A stretch of DNA of 29,624 bases, taken from contig QCAD01000003.1 of NCBI GenBank assembly GCA_003282055.1, positions 1 to 29,624 of the forward strand, given 5' to 3'. The notes beneath the pieces are model-generated. The model searched no databases. It worked only from the letters and a program-made list of their open reading frames with translations, and had not been told where the DNA came from. The number at the start of each line of letters is the position of its first letter. Position 1 is the first letter of the stretch. This stretch comes from Pelagibacteraceae bacterium AG-339-N18 (GTDB lineage Bacteria; Pseudomonadota; Alphaproteobacteria; Pelagibacterales; Pelagibacteraceae). Position numbers and translations under genes: made by a program. Shown here piece by piece: positions 8,515 through 17,313 of the stretch.

Positions 8515-9330
8515 ATGATTAAACAAGCAATTATTCCATTAGCTGGCCTAGGTACAAGACTATTACCTTTAACAAGTGTATTTGCAAAGGAACTGCTGCC
8601 AATAAACGGTAAACCAGGTATTGAGTATATTTTAGATGAATGTGCAGATGCTGGTATTAAAAAGATAATTTTTATAATTTCAAAAAAAAAACAAATGATA
8701 AAGAATTATTTTTATAAGGATAGTTTTTATAAAAAGATAATTAAAAAAAAAAAAGATCCTAGAGTTATTAAGGAATATAAAAAAATTTTGAAATATAAAA
8801 AAATGATTAAATTTGTTTACCAAAATAAACCATTGGGAACAGGAGATGCAGTATTAAAAACAAAAAAATTTATTACAGATGATTTTTTTCTGATGTTGTT
8901 ACCAGATGATCTAATAATTAAGAAAAATTGCTCGAAGTCAATGATCAATATACATAATCGTTATAAATCGTCTGTAATGGCAAGTATGAACGTTCCCAAA
9001 AAAACTGTTGCAAGATGGGGAATTTATAAATTAGGAAAAAAATTGAATAAAAATAATTACGTTATAAAAGATGTTATTGAAAAACCTTCAATTTCTAAAG
9101 CACCATCAAATAAAGCAGTAATAGGACGATATATTCTTCCAAAAAAAATATTTTTTAAATTATTAAATCAAAAACCAGGTAAGGGTGGTGAAATTCATAT
9201 CACTGATGCAATACAATCATTGATACAAAATAATGATAAATTCATTGCTCATAATTTTACTGGTAAATATTTGGATTGTGGAAGCATGAATGGTTATATC
9301 AAATCAACATTGGAAATAGCAAAATCATGA
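8515..9330 (+). CDS. galU: UTP--glucose-1-phosphate uridylyltransferase
   Basis: Makes UDP-glucose from UTP and glucose-1-phosphate. The nucleotide-binding signature GLGTRLLPLTSVFAKELLPI lies at about residues 11-30, followed by IEYILDECADAGIKKIIFI. The LGTGDAVL segment, the LLPDDLI metal-binding region and the GRYILP and GGEIHITDAI blocks are all present. 271 residues is slightly shorter than most GalU/GtaB (290-300). Codons 77-80 sit in a 12-base run of A (8743-8754) that encodes four lysines. The gene overlaps ugd by four bases (ATGA), so the two are translationally coupled and feed one another: the product is the substrate of the next enzyme. Confidence 0.93.
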   Translation: MIKQAIIPLAGLGTRLLPLTSVFAKELLPINGKPGIEYILDECADAGIKKIIFIISKKKQMIKNYFYKDSFYKKIIKKKKDPRVIKEYKKILKYKKMIKFVYQNKPLGTGDAVLKTKKFITDDFFLMLLPDDLIIKKNCSKSMINIHNRYKSSVMASMNVPKKTVARWGIYKLGKKLNKNNYVIKDVIEKPSISKAPSNKAVIGRYILPKKIFFKLLNQKPGKGGEIHITDAIQSLIQNNDKFIAHNFTGKYLDCGSMNGYIKSTLEIAKS

Positions 9331-10628
9331 AACTATGTATGATAGGAACAGGTTATGTAGGTTTAGTTAGCGGTGTATGCTTTGCTGATCTAGGTAATAA
9401 TGTAATTTGTGTTGATAAAAACTTAAAAAAAATAGACGCACTCATTAAAGGTAGAATTCCTATTTACGAACCTGGACTTGCTGAATTAGTTAATAAAAAT
9501 TATAAAAATGAAAGATTAAAATTCTCTTCAGATTTAAAAAAATCAATTAAAGCCTCTGATATAATTTTTATTTGTGTTGGAACACCCACTAAAAAATCAG
9601 GTAGTGGTGCAGATTTAAGTCAAATTTATCAAGTAGCAAAAGAGATTAGCTCATCACTTAATAAGTTTAAGATAATAGTCACTAAGTCAACAGTGCCCGT
9701 AACAACAGGTGATGAAATTGAAAAAATTTTATTAAAAAAAAAGAAAAATAAAAATAAATTTTCTGTAGTATCTAATCCAGAATTTTTAAGAGAGGGTGAA
9801 GCTATTCGAGATTTTATTTATCCTGATAGAATAGTTGTTGGATCTAATGATAAAAGATCTAACCGTTTATTGAATAATTTGTATGCACCCTTAATTTCTA
9901 AAGGAGCTCAATATATTCACACATCAAGAAGAGCTGCAGAATTAATCAAATATTCTTCCAATGCTTTTCTAGCTACAAAAATTACATTCATTAATGAAAT
10001 TGCAAATTTATGTGAAAAAACCGGAATAAATGTTGAAGATATTTCAATTGGTATGGGTTTAGATAAAAGAATAGGTAGTCGGTTTTTAAGGGCAGGGCCA
10101 GGTTATGGTGGATCATGTTTTCCAAAAGATACTAAAGCTATAACTTCTACGGCTGATAAATTTAAAATAAATCTTGCTGTAATTAAATCAGTCATAAAAT
10201 CAAATGAAAATAGATCTAATTTTTTACTTAATAAAGTTTATAGAATTTTGAAAAACAAAATTAAAAATAAAAAGATAACTTTCTTAGGCGTCACATTTAA
10301 AGCTAATACAGACGATATGAGAGACTCCTCTAGTTTAAAAATGATCCCGGCACTATCAAAAAAGGGTGCTAAAATAAATTATTTTGATCCAACAGGTCAT
10401 AAAAAAGAGTTTTCAAATGTTAAAAATGTTTCTTACATTGATAATATTAAGGAGTCTTTAAAGGGATCAGATCTTGTAATAATTCATACAGAATGGAACG
10501 ATTTTAAATCAATCAATTTTAAGAATTTAGTTAGAGGTAAAAAATTTATTATCTATGATATGAGAAATATATATTCTCCGATGAAAATTAAAAATCAAGG
10601 TTTTAAATATTATAGTATTGGCAGATAA
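9327..10628 (+). CDS. ugd: UDP-glucose 6-dehydrogenase
   Basis: Oxidises UDP-glucose to UDP-glucuronate with two NAD+. The ATG at 9327 overlaps the galU TGA and gives MKLCMIGTGYVGLVSG, so the Rossmann fold begins at residue 1 as in the family. An upstream in-frame ATG (9276) inside galU adds 17 non-conserved residues and is rejected. Length 433. Further motifs are FICVGTP, KSTVPVTTGD, SNPEFLREGEAI, and GPGYGGSCFPKDTKA with catalytic Cys264. The C-terminal UDP-binding domain has FLGVTFKANTDDMRDS. No glycosyltransferase or epimerase lies nearby, so the use of the UDP-glucuronate (envelope polysaccharide or lipid) is unknown. The stop is 3 bases from the convergent ridA-like gene. Confidence 0.94.
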   Translation: MKLCMIGTGYVGLVSGVCFADLGNNVICVDKNLKKIDALIKGRIPIYEPGLAELVNKNYKNERLKFSSDLKKSIKASDIIFICVGTPTKKSGSGADLSQIYQVAKEISSSLNKFKIIVTKSTVPVTTGDEIEKILLKKKKNKNKFSVVSNPEFLREGEAIRDFIYPDRIVVGSNDKRSNRLLNNLYAPLISKGAQYIHTSRRAAELIKYSSNAFLATKITFINEIANLCEKTGINVEDISIGMGLDKRIGSRFLRAGPGYGGSCFPKDTKAITSTADKFKINLAVIKSVIKSNENRSNFLLNKVYRILKNKIKNKKITFLGVTFKANTDDMRDSSSLKMIPALSKKGAKINYFDPTGHKKEFSNVKNVSYIDNIKESLKGSDLVIIHTEWNDFKSINFKNLVRGKKFIIYDMRNIYSPMKIKNQGFKYYSIGR

Positions 10629-10631
10629 ATT

Positions 10632-11093
10632 TTAATTTAGCTCAAATATAGCATCAACTTCAACTGCAACACCTAAGGGGAGGCTATTAACACTTACAGC
10701 TGCTCTTGTATGCATTCCAGTTTCACCAAAAACAGAAGCGATTAAATCGGAGGCACCATTTATTACTTTAGGTTGATCCTCAAAGTTATCTATAGAATTA
10801 ACAAAACCTGTTAGTTTAATACAAGATTTAATCTTTGTTAGATCATTATCACAAGCTTTCATTATTTGAGAAATAATACTTAAAGCACATCTTCTTGCTG
10901 CATTATAACCAGACCCAACATCTAAATCTTTGCCAACTTTTCCTTTGATTAATTCACCTTTTTCATTAATTGAAATTTGTCCAGATACAAATAACATTTT
11001 TCCAGAAATTTTAGTTGCAACATAATTACCAACTGGTGCTTTTGCTTCTGGTAATTTAAAACCAAGTTTTTCTAAATTCTCTAAATAATTCAT
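10632..11093 (-). CDS. RidA/YjgF-family protein (long, 150-residue type)
   Basis: RidA-type proteins form trimers, and the archetype hydrolyses reactive enamine/imine intermediates. Other branches have unknown roles. The 153-residue chain has the KMLFVSGQI strand near residue 32, and ends TRAAVSVNSLPLGVAVEVDAIFEL, where the Arg before AAVSV matches the catalytic Arg105 of Salmonella RidA. It is longer than RidA (128) and begins with a LEKLGFKLPEAKAPVGNYV region, typical of the YjgF-endoribonuclease-like subgroup (Pfam YjgF_endoribonc), so deaminase activity is not assured. The start ATG overlaps the stop of the small upstream gene by four bases. It is the last gene of the ruvX-to-ridA minus-strand run. 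Confidence 0.85.
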   Translation of the reverse strand: MNYLENLEKLGFKLPEAKAPVGNYVATKISGKMLFVSGQISINEKGELIKGKVGKDLDVGSGYNAARRCALSIISQIMKACDNDLTKIKSCIKLTGFVNSIDNFEDQPKVINGASDLIASVFGETGMHTRAAVSVNSLPLGVAVEVDAIFELN

Positions 11094-11344
11094 TTCTCCA
11101 TAACTTTTTCTTTTAAATCGTTTAATTTATCTTTTTCTTTTGACCATTCTTTATTTTGATAATTCTTAGTATCTTCCAAAAAATTTTTACCACTAGATAA
11201 TGTTTTATTTTTCATTAAATTTGTCTTACAGGTCATATAACTAAGTGAAAATTTTTTAAATTCATCACAATTAATTTCATTTGAAAAAGAATAAGTGTTA
11301 AAGTTTAAACAAAACAAAGCGACTATTAAAATTAAGTTTTTCAT
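11090..11344 (-). CDS. Small exported protein of unknown function
   Basis: I do not recognise this 84-residue protein. It starts MKNLILIVALFCLNFNTYSF, a clear signal peptide with likely cleavage around residues 19-22, and leaves a mature part of about 63 residues. Two cysteines remain (in INCDEF and YMTCKT, 13 apart) that could form a disulphide in the periplasm. The rest is Lys-, Asn- and Glu-rich and probably an alpha helix, ending KEKDKLNDLKEKVMEK. It overlaps topA and the RidA-family gene by ATGA at both ends, which argues that it is really translated. A function in DNA topology is unlikely for an exported protein. Its place here probably reflects genome compaction. Confidence 0.75.
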   Translation of the reverse strand: MKNLILIVALFCLNFNTYSFSNEINCDEFKKFSLSYMTCKTNLMKNKTLSSGKNFLEDTKNYQNKEWSKEKDKLNDLKEKVMEK

Positions 11345-13920
11345 TTTTTTTTCTTATTCTTTTTTGTTTTATCGTATTCTTTTCTTTTCTCAATTAATAT
11401 TAATGCTTCTTCCATTGTAAGTTCTGTGGGATCCTTTTCCTCTGGGATTGTCGCATTTAGCGATTTATATTTGATATAAGGACCGTATTGTCCCTTCATA
11501 ATTCTTACTGGTTTTTTATCTTCAGGGTGCTCACCTAAATCTTTGATCATTGAGGAAGACATTCTCCCAGGTTTTGCTTCAGCAATTAATGTTACTGCCC
11601 TATTTAAGCCAATAGAGAAAATTTCCTCAATATTTTCTATTCGAGCTGATTTATTTTCACATTTGAGGTAAGGACCAAATCTTCCTGTATTTAAAGTAAT
11701 TTCTTTTTGATTATCAGGATTTATTCCTAAAGATTTTGGTAGTGAACATAAAAATTGAGCTTTTTCTAGATCAATACTTTCTAATTCCAAACCTTTTGGA
11801 ATAGATATATTTTTTAATAGTTCATTTACATCTGATTTAAGTTTTTTTGTTTTCCTTTTTTTCTTTGGTTTTTTTTCAATTTCAATATCTTCAGGAATTT
11901 TTTCAAATTGTAGATATGGACCGAATCTTCCGTTTTTGAGATAAATATCATTACCATTTTCGTGTTTTCCAATAAATTTTGGTTCAGCTAATTGTGCTTG
12001 TGCAGCTGCTTTAGCTTTAGATAAAGGTCTAGTAAATTTACATTCTGGATAATTTGAACAACCAATAAATGCACCACCTCTAAAACTATTTTTCAAGCTA
12101 AGTGTTCCTGAATTACATAATTGACACTTTCTTACGATATTTCCTTTATCATCCTTATCAAAAACTAAATCTCCCAAACTATCATTTAATAGGTCTAACA
12201 CCTCTCTTGTTCTTTTTTCCTTTACTTCAGCTACATTGTTGTTGAAGTCTTTCCAGAACAACTCCAAAACCTTAATCCAGCTTTCTTTACCAGTTGTAAT
12301 CTCATCTAATTGATCCTCTAAACCAGCAGTGAAGTTATAATCCACATACTTTGAGAACAGTTTTTCAAGAAAAGCAGAAATAAGTTTTCCTCTATCAGTA
12401 GGAAAAAATCTTTTATTCAATATCTCTGCATAACCTCTATTGGCTATTGTAGAAATTATACTCGCATAAGTAGATGGTCTTCCTATTCCTAACTCCTCAA
12501 GTTTTTTTACCAAGCTAGCTTCAGAATATCTTGGAGGAGGTTGTGTAAAATGTTGTTCATCTATTAAAGACTCAATATTTATTAATCCTTTAGATACAGA
12601 AGGTAGAATGTTTTCATCATCATCCTTAACTTGATTATTATATATCTTTAAAAATCCATCAAATTTAAGAACTGATCCACTTGCTTTGCATATTGTATCA
12701 CTATTATTTGATGTTATTGTGATAGTATTTCTATCAAATTTAGCAGATTGCATTTGTGACGATAAAGCTCTACTCCATATTAAATCATAAAGTTTATTTT
12801 GATCTGTACTTAGATACCTTTTGATGCTCTGAGGAGTTCTGATAATATCCGTAGGTCTTATAGCTTCATGTGCCTCTTGTGCATTTTTTGCTTTTTTACC
12901 AGAGTAATTTAAGGCACTTTCCGGTAAATATTTATTACCTATCTCTTTTTTGATATAATCTCTAAAAGTCACTACAGCATCTTTTGATAAATTAGTACCA
13001 TCTGTTCTCATATATGTTATCAAACCTATAGTTTCTCCTTCAATTTCGACACCTTGGTAAAGCTTTTGAGCAATTTGCATAGTTCTTGACGCACCAAAAC
13101 CTAATCGACTTGAAGCTGTTTGTTGAAGAGTAGATGTAGTGAATGGTCCTGATGGATTACGATTTACAACTTTACTAGATATATCAGTTATACTAAATTT
13201 TTTTTTATCGATACTTGATATAGCTTTATTTATTTCATCTTTATTTCTAAAAGAAAATTTTTCAATTTTAATGTTATCAAGCTGACTAATGCTAGCTAAA
13301 ATATTCTGATTTTTTTCATCTTTAAATTTGATACTTAAAGTCCAAAATTCCTCTGGCTTAAACGACTCAATTTCATGTTCTCTTTCTGTAATCAATTTTA
13401 AAGCTACTGATTGAACTCTTCCTGCAGATTTTGAGCCTGGAAGTTTTGTCCATAATATTGGTGAAATATTAAAGCCAACTAAGTAATCTAAAGCTCGTCT
13501 GGCCATGTAGGCATCAACTAAAAGAGGTTCAATTTGTCTAGGATTTTCAATACCATGAATTACTGCTTTTTTTGTAATTTCATTAAATACAACTCTCTCT
13601 ATTTCTTTATCTTTGAGAAGTTTTTTTTCATTTAGATATTCTTTAACATGCCAAGCTATCGCTTCACCTTCACGATCAGGATCGGTAGCTAATATTATTT
13701 TTGAAGAGTCTTTGGCCGCATCAGTAATTTCTTTTAGATACTTTTTAGAAAAACTATCAATCTCCCATTCCATCTTAAAATCTTGATCTGGATCTACAGA
13801 ACCATTTTTAGATGGTAAATCTCTTATATGTCCATAACTAGCTAATACTTTATAATTATCACCTAAATATTTATTGATTGTTTTGGCTTTAGCTGGACTT
13901 TCTACAATAACCAGGTTCAT
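11341..13920 (-). CDS. topA: DNA topoisomerase I
   Basis: Relaxes negative supercoils by cutting one strand through a tyrosine intermediate. The ATG at 13920 gives MNLVIVESPAKAKTI, the usual type IA start. A TTG three codons upstream is possible but less likely. Length 859. The Toprim domain (1-110) has the DPDREGEA metal-binding motif near 80-87. The active-site tyrosine is Tyr303 in LITYMRTDGTNLS. A single four-cysteine zinc finger (CQLC ... IGCSNYPECKF) follows the catalytic core at roughly residues 590-625. After it come topoisomerase C-terminal repeats with NGRFGPYLQFEK, TGRFGPYLKC and KGQYGPYIKYK, and a Lys-rich tail. It lies 36 bases after plsY and shares ATGA with the small exported gene. 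Confidence 0.97.
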   Translation of the reverse strand: MNLVIVESPAKAKTINKYLGDNYKVLASYGHIRDLPSKNGSVDPDQDFKMEWEIDSFSKKYLKEITDAAKDSSKIILATDPDREGEAIAWHVKEYLNEKKLLKDKEIERVVFNEITKKAVIHGIENPRQIEPLLVDAYMARRALDYLVGFNISPILWTKLPGSKSAGRVQSVALKLITEREHEIESFKPEEFWTLSIKFKDEKNQNILASISQLDNIKIEKFSFRNKDEINKAISSIDKKKFSITDISSKVVNRNPSGPFTTSTLQQTASSRLGFGASRTMQIAQKLYQGVEIEGETIGLITYMRTDGTNLSKDAVVTFRDYIKKEIGNKYLPESALNYSGKKAKNAQEAHEAIRPTDIIRTPQSIKRYLSTDQNKLYDLIWSRALSSQMQSAKFDRNTITITSNNSDTICKASGSVLKFDGFLKIYNNQVKDDDENILPSVSKGLINIESLIDEQHFTQPPPRYSEASLVKKLEELGIGRPSTYASIISTIANRGYAEILNKRFFPTDRGKLISAFLEKLFSKYVDYNFTAGLEDQLDEITTGKESWIKVLELFWKDFNNNVAEVKEKRTREVLDLLNDSLGDLVFDKDDKGNIVRKCQLCNSGTLSLKNSFRGGAFIGCSNYPECKFTRPLSKAKAAAQAQLAEPKFIGKHENGNDIYLKNGRFGPYLQFEKIPEDIEIEKKPKKKRKTKKLKSDVNELLKNISIPKGLELESIDLEKAQFLCSLPKSLGINPDNQKEITLNTGRFGPYLKCENKSARIENIEEIFSIGLNRAVTLIAEAKPGRMSSSMIKDLGEHPEDKKPVRIMKGQYGPYIKYKSLNATIPEEKDPTELTMEEALILIEKRKEYDKTKKNKKKK

Positions 13921-13956
13921 AAATGACAAACTACCTAAAAGAGTTAGATAGTCAAA

Positions 13957-14535
13957 CTAATAAATTTTTGTCTTGGTTTCTTCTTTATTTTTCAATCTTT
14001 TAATATTTTCCCTGTGGGTAAAAAATATTAATACAAACATGATTATGAAAAAAAATATTTCATCAAAATTGCTTGTGATGATCAAATAAACAGGAATTGA
14101 TGTTGAAGCGACTAGTGAAGATAAAGATGAAAATTTTGTAATACCAAAAATTACGAACCAACATAAAGCAAAAATTATTCCAAAATAAATGTTTATAACA
14201 AATAGAATGCCAACATATGTAGCAACACCTTTTCCTCCTTTAAATTTTAACCATGCAGGAAACACATGACCAAGAAATGCACATAATGATGCTAAGTATA
14301 AGAAATCTGTGTAATAAATTTTTACAAATATAACTGGGATAACAGCTTTTAAAATATCAAAAATTAGCGTTGTGTATCCAATAATTTTATTTCCAGATCT
14401 AAGTACATTTGTAGCCCCAATATTTCCAGAACCAATTTCTCTTATATCTTTGTTTAAAAATAATTTTGTTAATATTAATCCAAATGGAATTGATCCCATT
14501 AAATAGGAAATTATACCTATGATTAAAATATCCAT
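13957..14535 (-). CDS. plsY: Glycerol-3-phosphate acyltransferase PlsY
   Basis: Transfers the acyl group from acyl-phosphate to glycerol-3-phosphate, the first step of phospholipid synthesis. It is an inner-membrane protein. 192 residues with several hydrophobic helices. The conserved cytoplasmic motifs are all visible: SIPFGLILTK near residues 15-24, GSGNIGATNVLR (about 36-47) and KFKGGKGVATYVG (about 93-105). It starts one base after the end of the dihydroorotase-like gene, so it is cotranscribed with the pyrimidine genes and lies upstream of topA. The partner plsX is not in the window. Confidence 0.95.
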   Translation of the reverse strand: MDILIIGIISYLMGSIPFGLILTKLFLNKDIREIGSGNIGATNVLRSGNKIIGYTTLIFDILKAVIPVIFVKIYYTDFLYLASLCAFLGHVFPAWLKFKGGKGVATYVGILFVINIYFGIIFALCWFVIFGITKFSSLSSLVASTSIPVYLIITSNFDEIFFFIIMFVLIFFTHRENIKRLKNKEETKTKIY

Positions 14536-14536
14536 T

Positions 14537-15823
14537 CTATAGCTTAAATAATTCCTTACCTTTTACAAATGTATTTGTGACTTTACCTTGTAGTTTTTTG
14601 TCCTCTATAGATGTATTTTTTGATTTTGAAATAAGTTTATCTTTTTTTACAATCCATGGTTTATCTATATCTACTATACAAAAATCAGCATCGTTACCAA
14701 TAGATAAATTCCCTTTATTTATCTTTAATATTTTAGCAGGGTTTGATGTCAATGCTTTAATTATAGTCTCTATTTTGAGAGATCCATTATGATATAATTC
14801 TAAACTAAGAGACAATAGAGTTTCTATACCTGACGCACCGGTTGCTGCTTGAGCAAATGTTAATCTTTTCGACTCTTCATCTTCAGGTTTGTGATCTGAA
14901 ACTATTACATCAATTAGATCGTCTTTTAATCCTTGAACTAAAGCAAGTCTATCTTCTTCTCTTCTCAATGGTGGAGATAACTTCAAAAATGTTTTGAAAT
15001 CTCCTATGTCGTTTTCATTTAAAGATAAGTTGTTAATTGATACTCCACATGTGAATTTTACAATTTCTTTTCTTGATTTGATTACTTCAATAGATTTTTG
15101 TGATGATAATTGAGAGATATGATATCTACATTTGACTTTTTCCAATAACGTTAAATCTCTCTCGATTAAAATACGTTCAGCGATCTCAGGTATACCAGAT
15201 AAACCTAATTTGGAGGCAATTATCCCAGAGTTAATCATGCCATTTTTTGCTAGTTCATAATCTTCAGCGTGCTGCATAATTAAACTTCCCAAATCTTTGG
15301 CAGAATTCATTATTCTAGACATCAATCTTGGATTTTGAATTGTTTTAACGCCATCAGTGAATGCAATTATTCCTTTACTTTGTAAGAGACCGAATTCAGT
15401 CATGTTTGTACCTTCCGTATTCTTTGTCAAGGAAGCACATGGAAAAATATTTATTTTTGATTTATCTCTTCCTCTTCTTTTTAGAAAATCGACTATTGAA
15501 ACGTTGTCAATTATTGGATCTGTATTAGGCATTGTTACTACCGAGGTGACACCTCCAGAGAGTGCTGCATTACTTAAAGTTCTAAAATTTTCCTTGTATT
15601 CATACCCTGGCTCACCAACAAAAACTCTCATGTCAACTAATCCAGGAAAGATATGTCTTCCCTTTAAATCAATAGGTTTATCTCTACTTGGTAAGTTATT
15701 TATATTTACTTTTTTCCCAATGGCTTCAATCTTTCCATCCTCACTTATTATAAGGCCTCCATTTTCATTTATTGAGTTGTGAGGGTCGATTATATTAGCG
15801 TTTATAAAATATTGTTTTTTCAT
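14537..15823 (-). CDS. Dihydroorotase-like protein lacking the HxH metal motif (PyrX/pyrC' type)
   Basis: Belongs to the class I dihydroorotase family of the amidohydrolase superfamily, 428 residues. After GRHIFPGLVDM the sequence is RVFVGEPGYEYKENF, so the HxH zinc pair expected in the DxHxHxREPG motif is Arg66-Val67-Phe68. Other ligand positions are kept: His in LIMQHAED, His in RYHISQLSS, Asp in VSDHKPED. Loss of only the HxH resembles the non-catalytic pyrC' of Pseudomonas, which supports assembly of the adjacent aspartate carbamoyltransferase. The gene follows pyrB with no gap, as expected for that role. I infer that it is structural and that an active dihydroorotase is encoded elsewhere. 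A changed but active enzyme cannot be excluded. Confidence 0.85.
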   Translation of the reverse strand: MKKQYFINANIIDPHNSINENGGLIISEDGKIEAIGKKVNINNLPSRDKPIDLKGRHIFPGLVDMRVFVGEPGYEYKENFRTLSNAALSGGVTSVVTMPNTDPIIDNVSIVDFLKRRGRDKSKINIFPCASLTKNTEGTNMTEFGLLQSKGIIAFTDGVKTIQNPRLMSRIMNSAKDLGSLIMQHAEDYELAKNGMINSGIIASKLGLSGIPEIAERILIERDLTLLEKVKCRYHISQLSSQKSIEVIKSRKEIVKFTCGVSINNLSLNENDIGDFKTFLKLSPPLRREEDRLALVQGLKDDLIDVIVSDHKPEDEESKRLTFAQAATGASGIETLLSLSLELYHNGSLKIETIIKALTSNPAKILKINKGNLSIGNDADFCIVDIDKPWIVKKDKLISKSKNTSIEDKKLQGKVTNTFVKGKELFKL

Positions 15824-16765
15824 TTATTTACAAAATATTTTCAGACAAGCCATTCTTACAGCAACACCTAATTCAACTTGCTCTTTGATTACACTTTTGT
15901 TGATATCATCAGCCAACATTGTATCAATTTCTATACCTCTATTCATTGGGCCAGGATGCATAATTAAAGCATCAGGTTTAGAATGTTCTAACTTATCAGG
16001 AGTTAATCCGTAATATTCGTAATATTCTCTATTTGATGAAAGGAATGAACTTGTCATTCTTTCATTTTGTAATCTTAACATCATAACAATATCACAATCT
16101 TTCAATCCTTTTTTCATATCTGTAAAAGTGTTAACACCAAATTTTTCGATTTCTTTAGGCATAAGATTCGTTGGAGCAATGATATTTACTTCTGCACCTA
16201 ACATACTAAGTAAATAAATGTTTGATCTTGCTACCCTCGAATGAAGTATATCTCCACAGATTGCAATTTTTAATCCTTGAATTTTATTTTTACGAGTAAT
16301 AATTGTTAATGCATCCAACAAAGCTTGGGTAGGGTGTTCTCTTCTTCCATCACCAGCATTTAGAACTGCACAGTTTACTTTTTGTGAAAGTAGATTACAT
16401 GCCCCAGAATCTTGATGTCTAATTACAATAATATCAGGATGCATTGCATTAAGTGTCATTGCCGTATCTATCAATGTTTCACCTTTTTTAATTGCTGAGT
16501 TACTAATATTCATAGACATAACGTCAGCTCCAAGTCTTTTACCAGCTAATTCAAAAGAGCTTTGAGTTCTAGTGGATGGCTCAAAAAATAAATTAATTTG
16601 AGTTTTACCACTTAAAATATCAACTTTTTTATTTTTACTTTGATTTACTTTTATAAATGAATTTGCTTCATCAAGTATTAAATTAACATCATTAATTGAT
16701 AGATCTTGGATTCCTAACAAATGTTTTTGTGAAATTTTAATAGCTTGGTTTGTTTTAATAGCCAT
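15824..16765 (-). CDS. pyrB: Aspartate carbamoyltransferase catalytic subunit
   Basis: Condenses carbamoyl phosphate and aspartate to carbamoyl aspartate, the committed step of pyrimidine synthesis. The ATG at 16765 gives MAIKTNQ and 313 residues. A TTG three codons upstream is an alternative. The carbamoyl-phosphate signature [19 protein letters not shown] is present near residue 68, with [14 protein letters not shown] (about 140-153), and the [14 protein letters not shown] aspartate-binding segment seen here as [10 protein letters not shown], then MHPGPMNRG. No pyrI regulatory gene follows. Instead the HxH-less dihydroorotase-like gene abuts its stop codon, the pattern of class A aspartate carbamoyltransferases. 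It lies 42 bases after ruvX. Confidence 0.96.
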   Translation of the reverse strand: MAIKTNQAIKISQKHLLGIQDLSINDVNLILDEANSFIKVNQSKNKKVDILSGKTQINLFFEPSTRTQSSFELAGKRLGADVMSMNISNSAIKKGETLIDTAMTLNAMHPDIIVIRHQDSGACNLLSQKVNCAVLNAGDGRREHPTQALLDALTIITRKNKIQGLKIAICGDILHSRVARSNIYLLSMLGAEVNIIAPTNLMPKEIEKFGVNTFTDMKKGLKDCDIVMMLRLQNERMTSSFLSSNREYYEYYGLTPDKLEHSKPDALIMHPGPMNRGIEIDTMLADDINKSVIKEQVELGVAVRMACLKIFCK

Positions 16766-16807
16766 TAAAACCAACTCTATAACTATAAACCTCTATAATA
16801 GCAAGTA

Positions 16808-17263
16808 TTAATTGTTTAGAAAATCCAAAGCCCCTTGCAATATAAAAGCAGCAGCGTTTTCATCTATCTTTTTTTCCCTTTTACTAACATTAATATCTAA
16901 TTGACTAGATAGGTTAAAAGCACCAACAGTTGAAAGTCTTTCATCCCACAGGCAAATCGGAATGTCTAAGTTTTTTTCAATATTTTCTGTGGTATCTTTC
17001 ACTGATTGAGCTGACCTTCCTGAAGATCCATCCATATTTAAAGGATTTCCAACAATGATTCCTTTTATATTATTTTCATTAATAATTAATCTGAGTTCAT
17101 CAATAAGATCCTTAAGCGAATTTCTATTTATTGTTTTATGCGGAGTGGCTATTAGTTGTTTTTCATCACAGATTGACACACCGATTCTTTTAGAGCCCAG
17201 GTCTAAACCTATCAATCTACACTTATCTGAGTGTTTCTTTTTGAATTCCTCTAAAGTGATCAT
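16808..17263 (-). CDS. ruvX: Putative pre-16S rRNA nuclease / Holliday junction resolvase-like (YqgF)
   Basis: RNase H-fold nuclease family. The E. coli member is implicated in processing the 5' end of 16S rRNA, and older work proposed a Holliday junction role. 151 residues, average for YqgF. It carries GLDLGSKRIGVSICD (about residues 19-33) with the first catalytic Asp, the GNPLNMDGSSGRSAQSV block (about 72-88), the WDERLSTVGA segment with a second acidic pair near 110, and the end DENAAAFILQGALDFL with the final Asp. It is the first gene of the minus-strand run toward pyrB and diverges from gatC across 50 bases. Confidence 0.93.
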   Translation of the reverse strand: MITLEEFKKKHSDKCRLIGLDLGSKRIGVSICDEKQLIATPHKTINRNSLKDLIDELRLIINENNIKGIIVGNPLNMDGSSGRSAQSVKDTTENIEKNLDIPICLWDERLSTVGAFNLSSQLDINVSKREKKIDENAAAFILQGALDFLNN

Positions 17264-17313
17264 ATTGTATATTTTAAACTTAAGTGATACTTTGCGTCAT
17301 ATTTAAATAGCAT
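17264..17313. other. Divergent intergenic region between ruvX and gatC
   Basis: These 50 AT-rich bases must contain start signals for two long divergent operons. Only AT-rich tracts such as ATTTAAAT (17301-17308 region) are visible, with no convincing -35/-10 pair in either direction and no Shine-Dalgarno sequence before gatC. I see nothing else in it. Confidence 0.3.

Noticed and set aside
9276..9326. Upstream in-frame ATG that would lengthen ugd by 17 residues
   Set aside because: The added residues lie inside galU, are not family-like, and displace the Rossmann motif from its usual N-terminal place. The ATGA overlap at 9327 is the better start.
13921..13929. TTG start giving topA three extra residues
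   Set aside because: The ATG at 13920 gives the usual type IA topoisomerase start, so the TTG is less likely, although it cannot be excluded from sequence alone.
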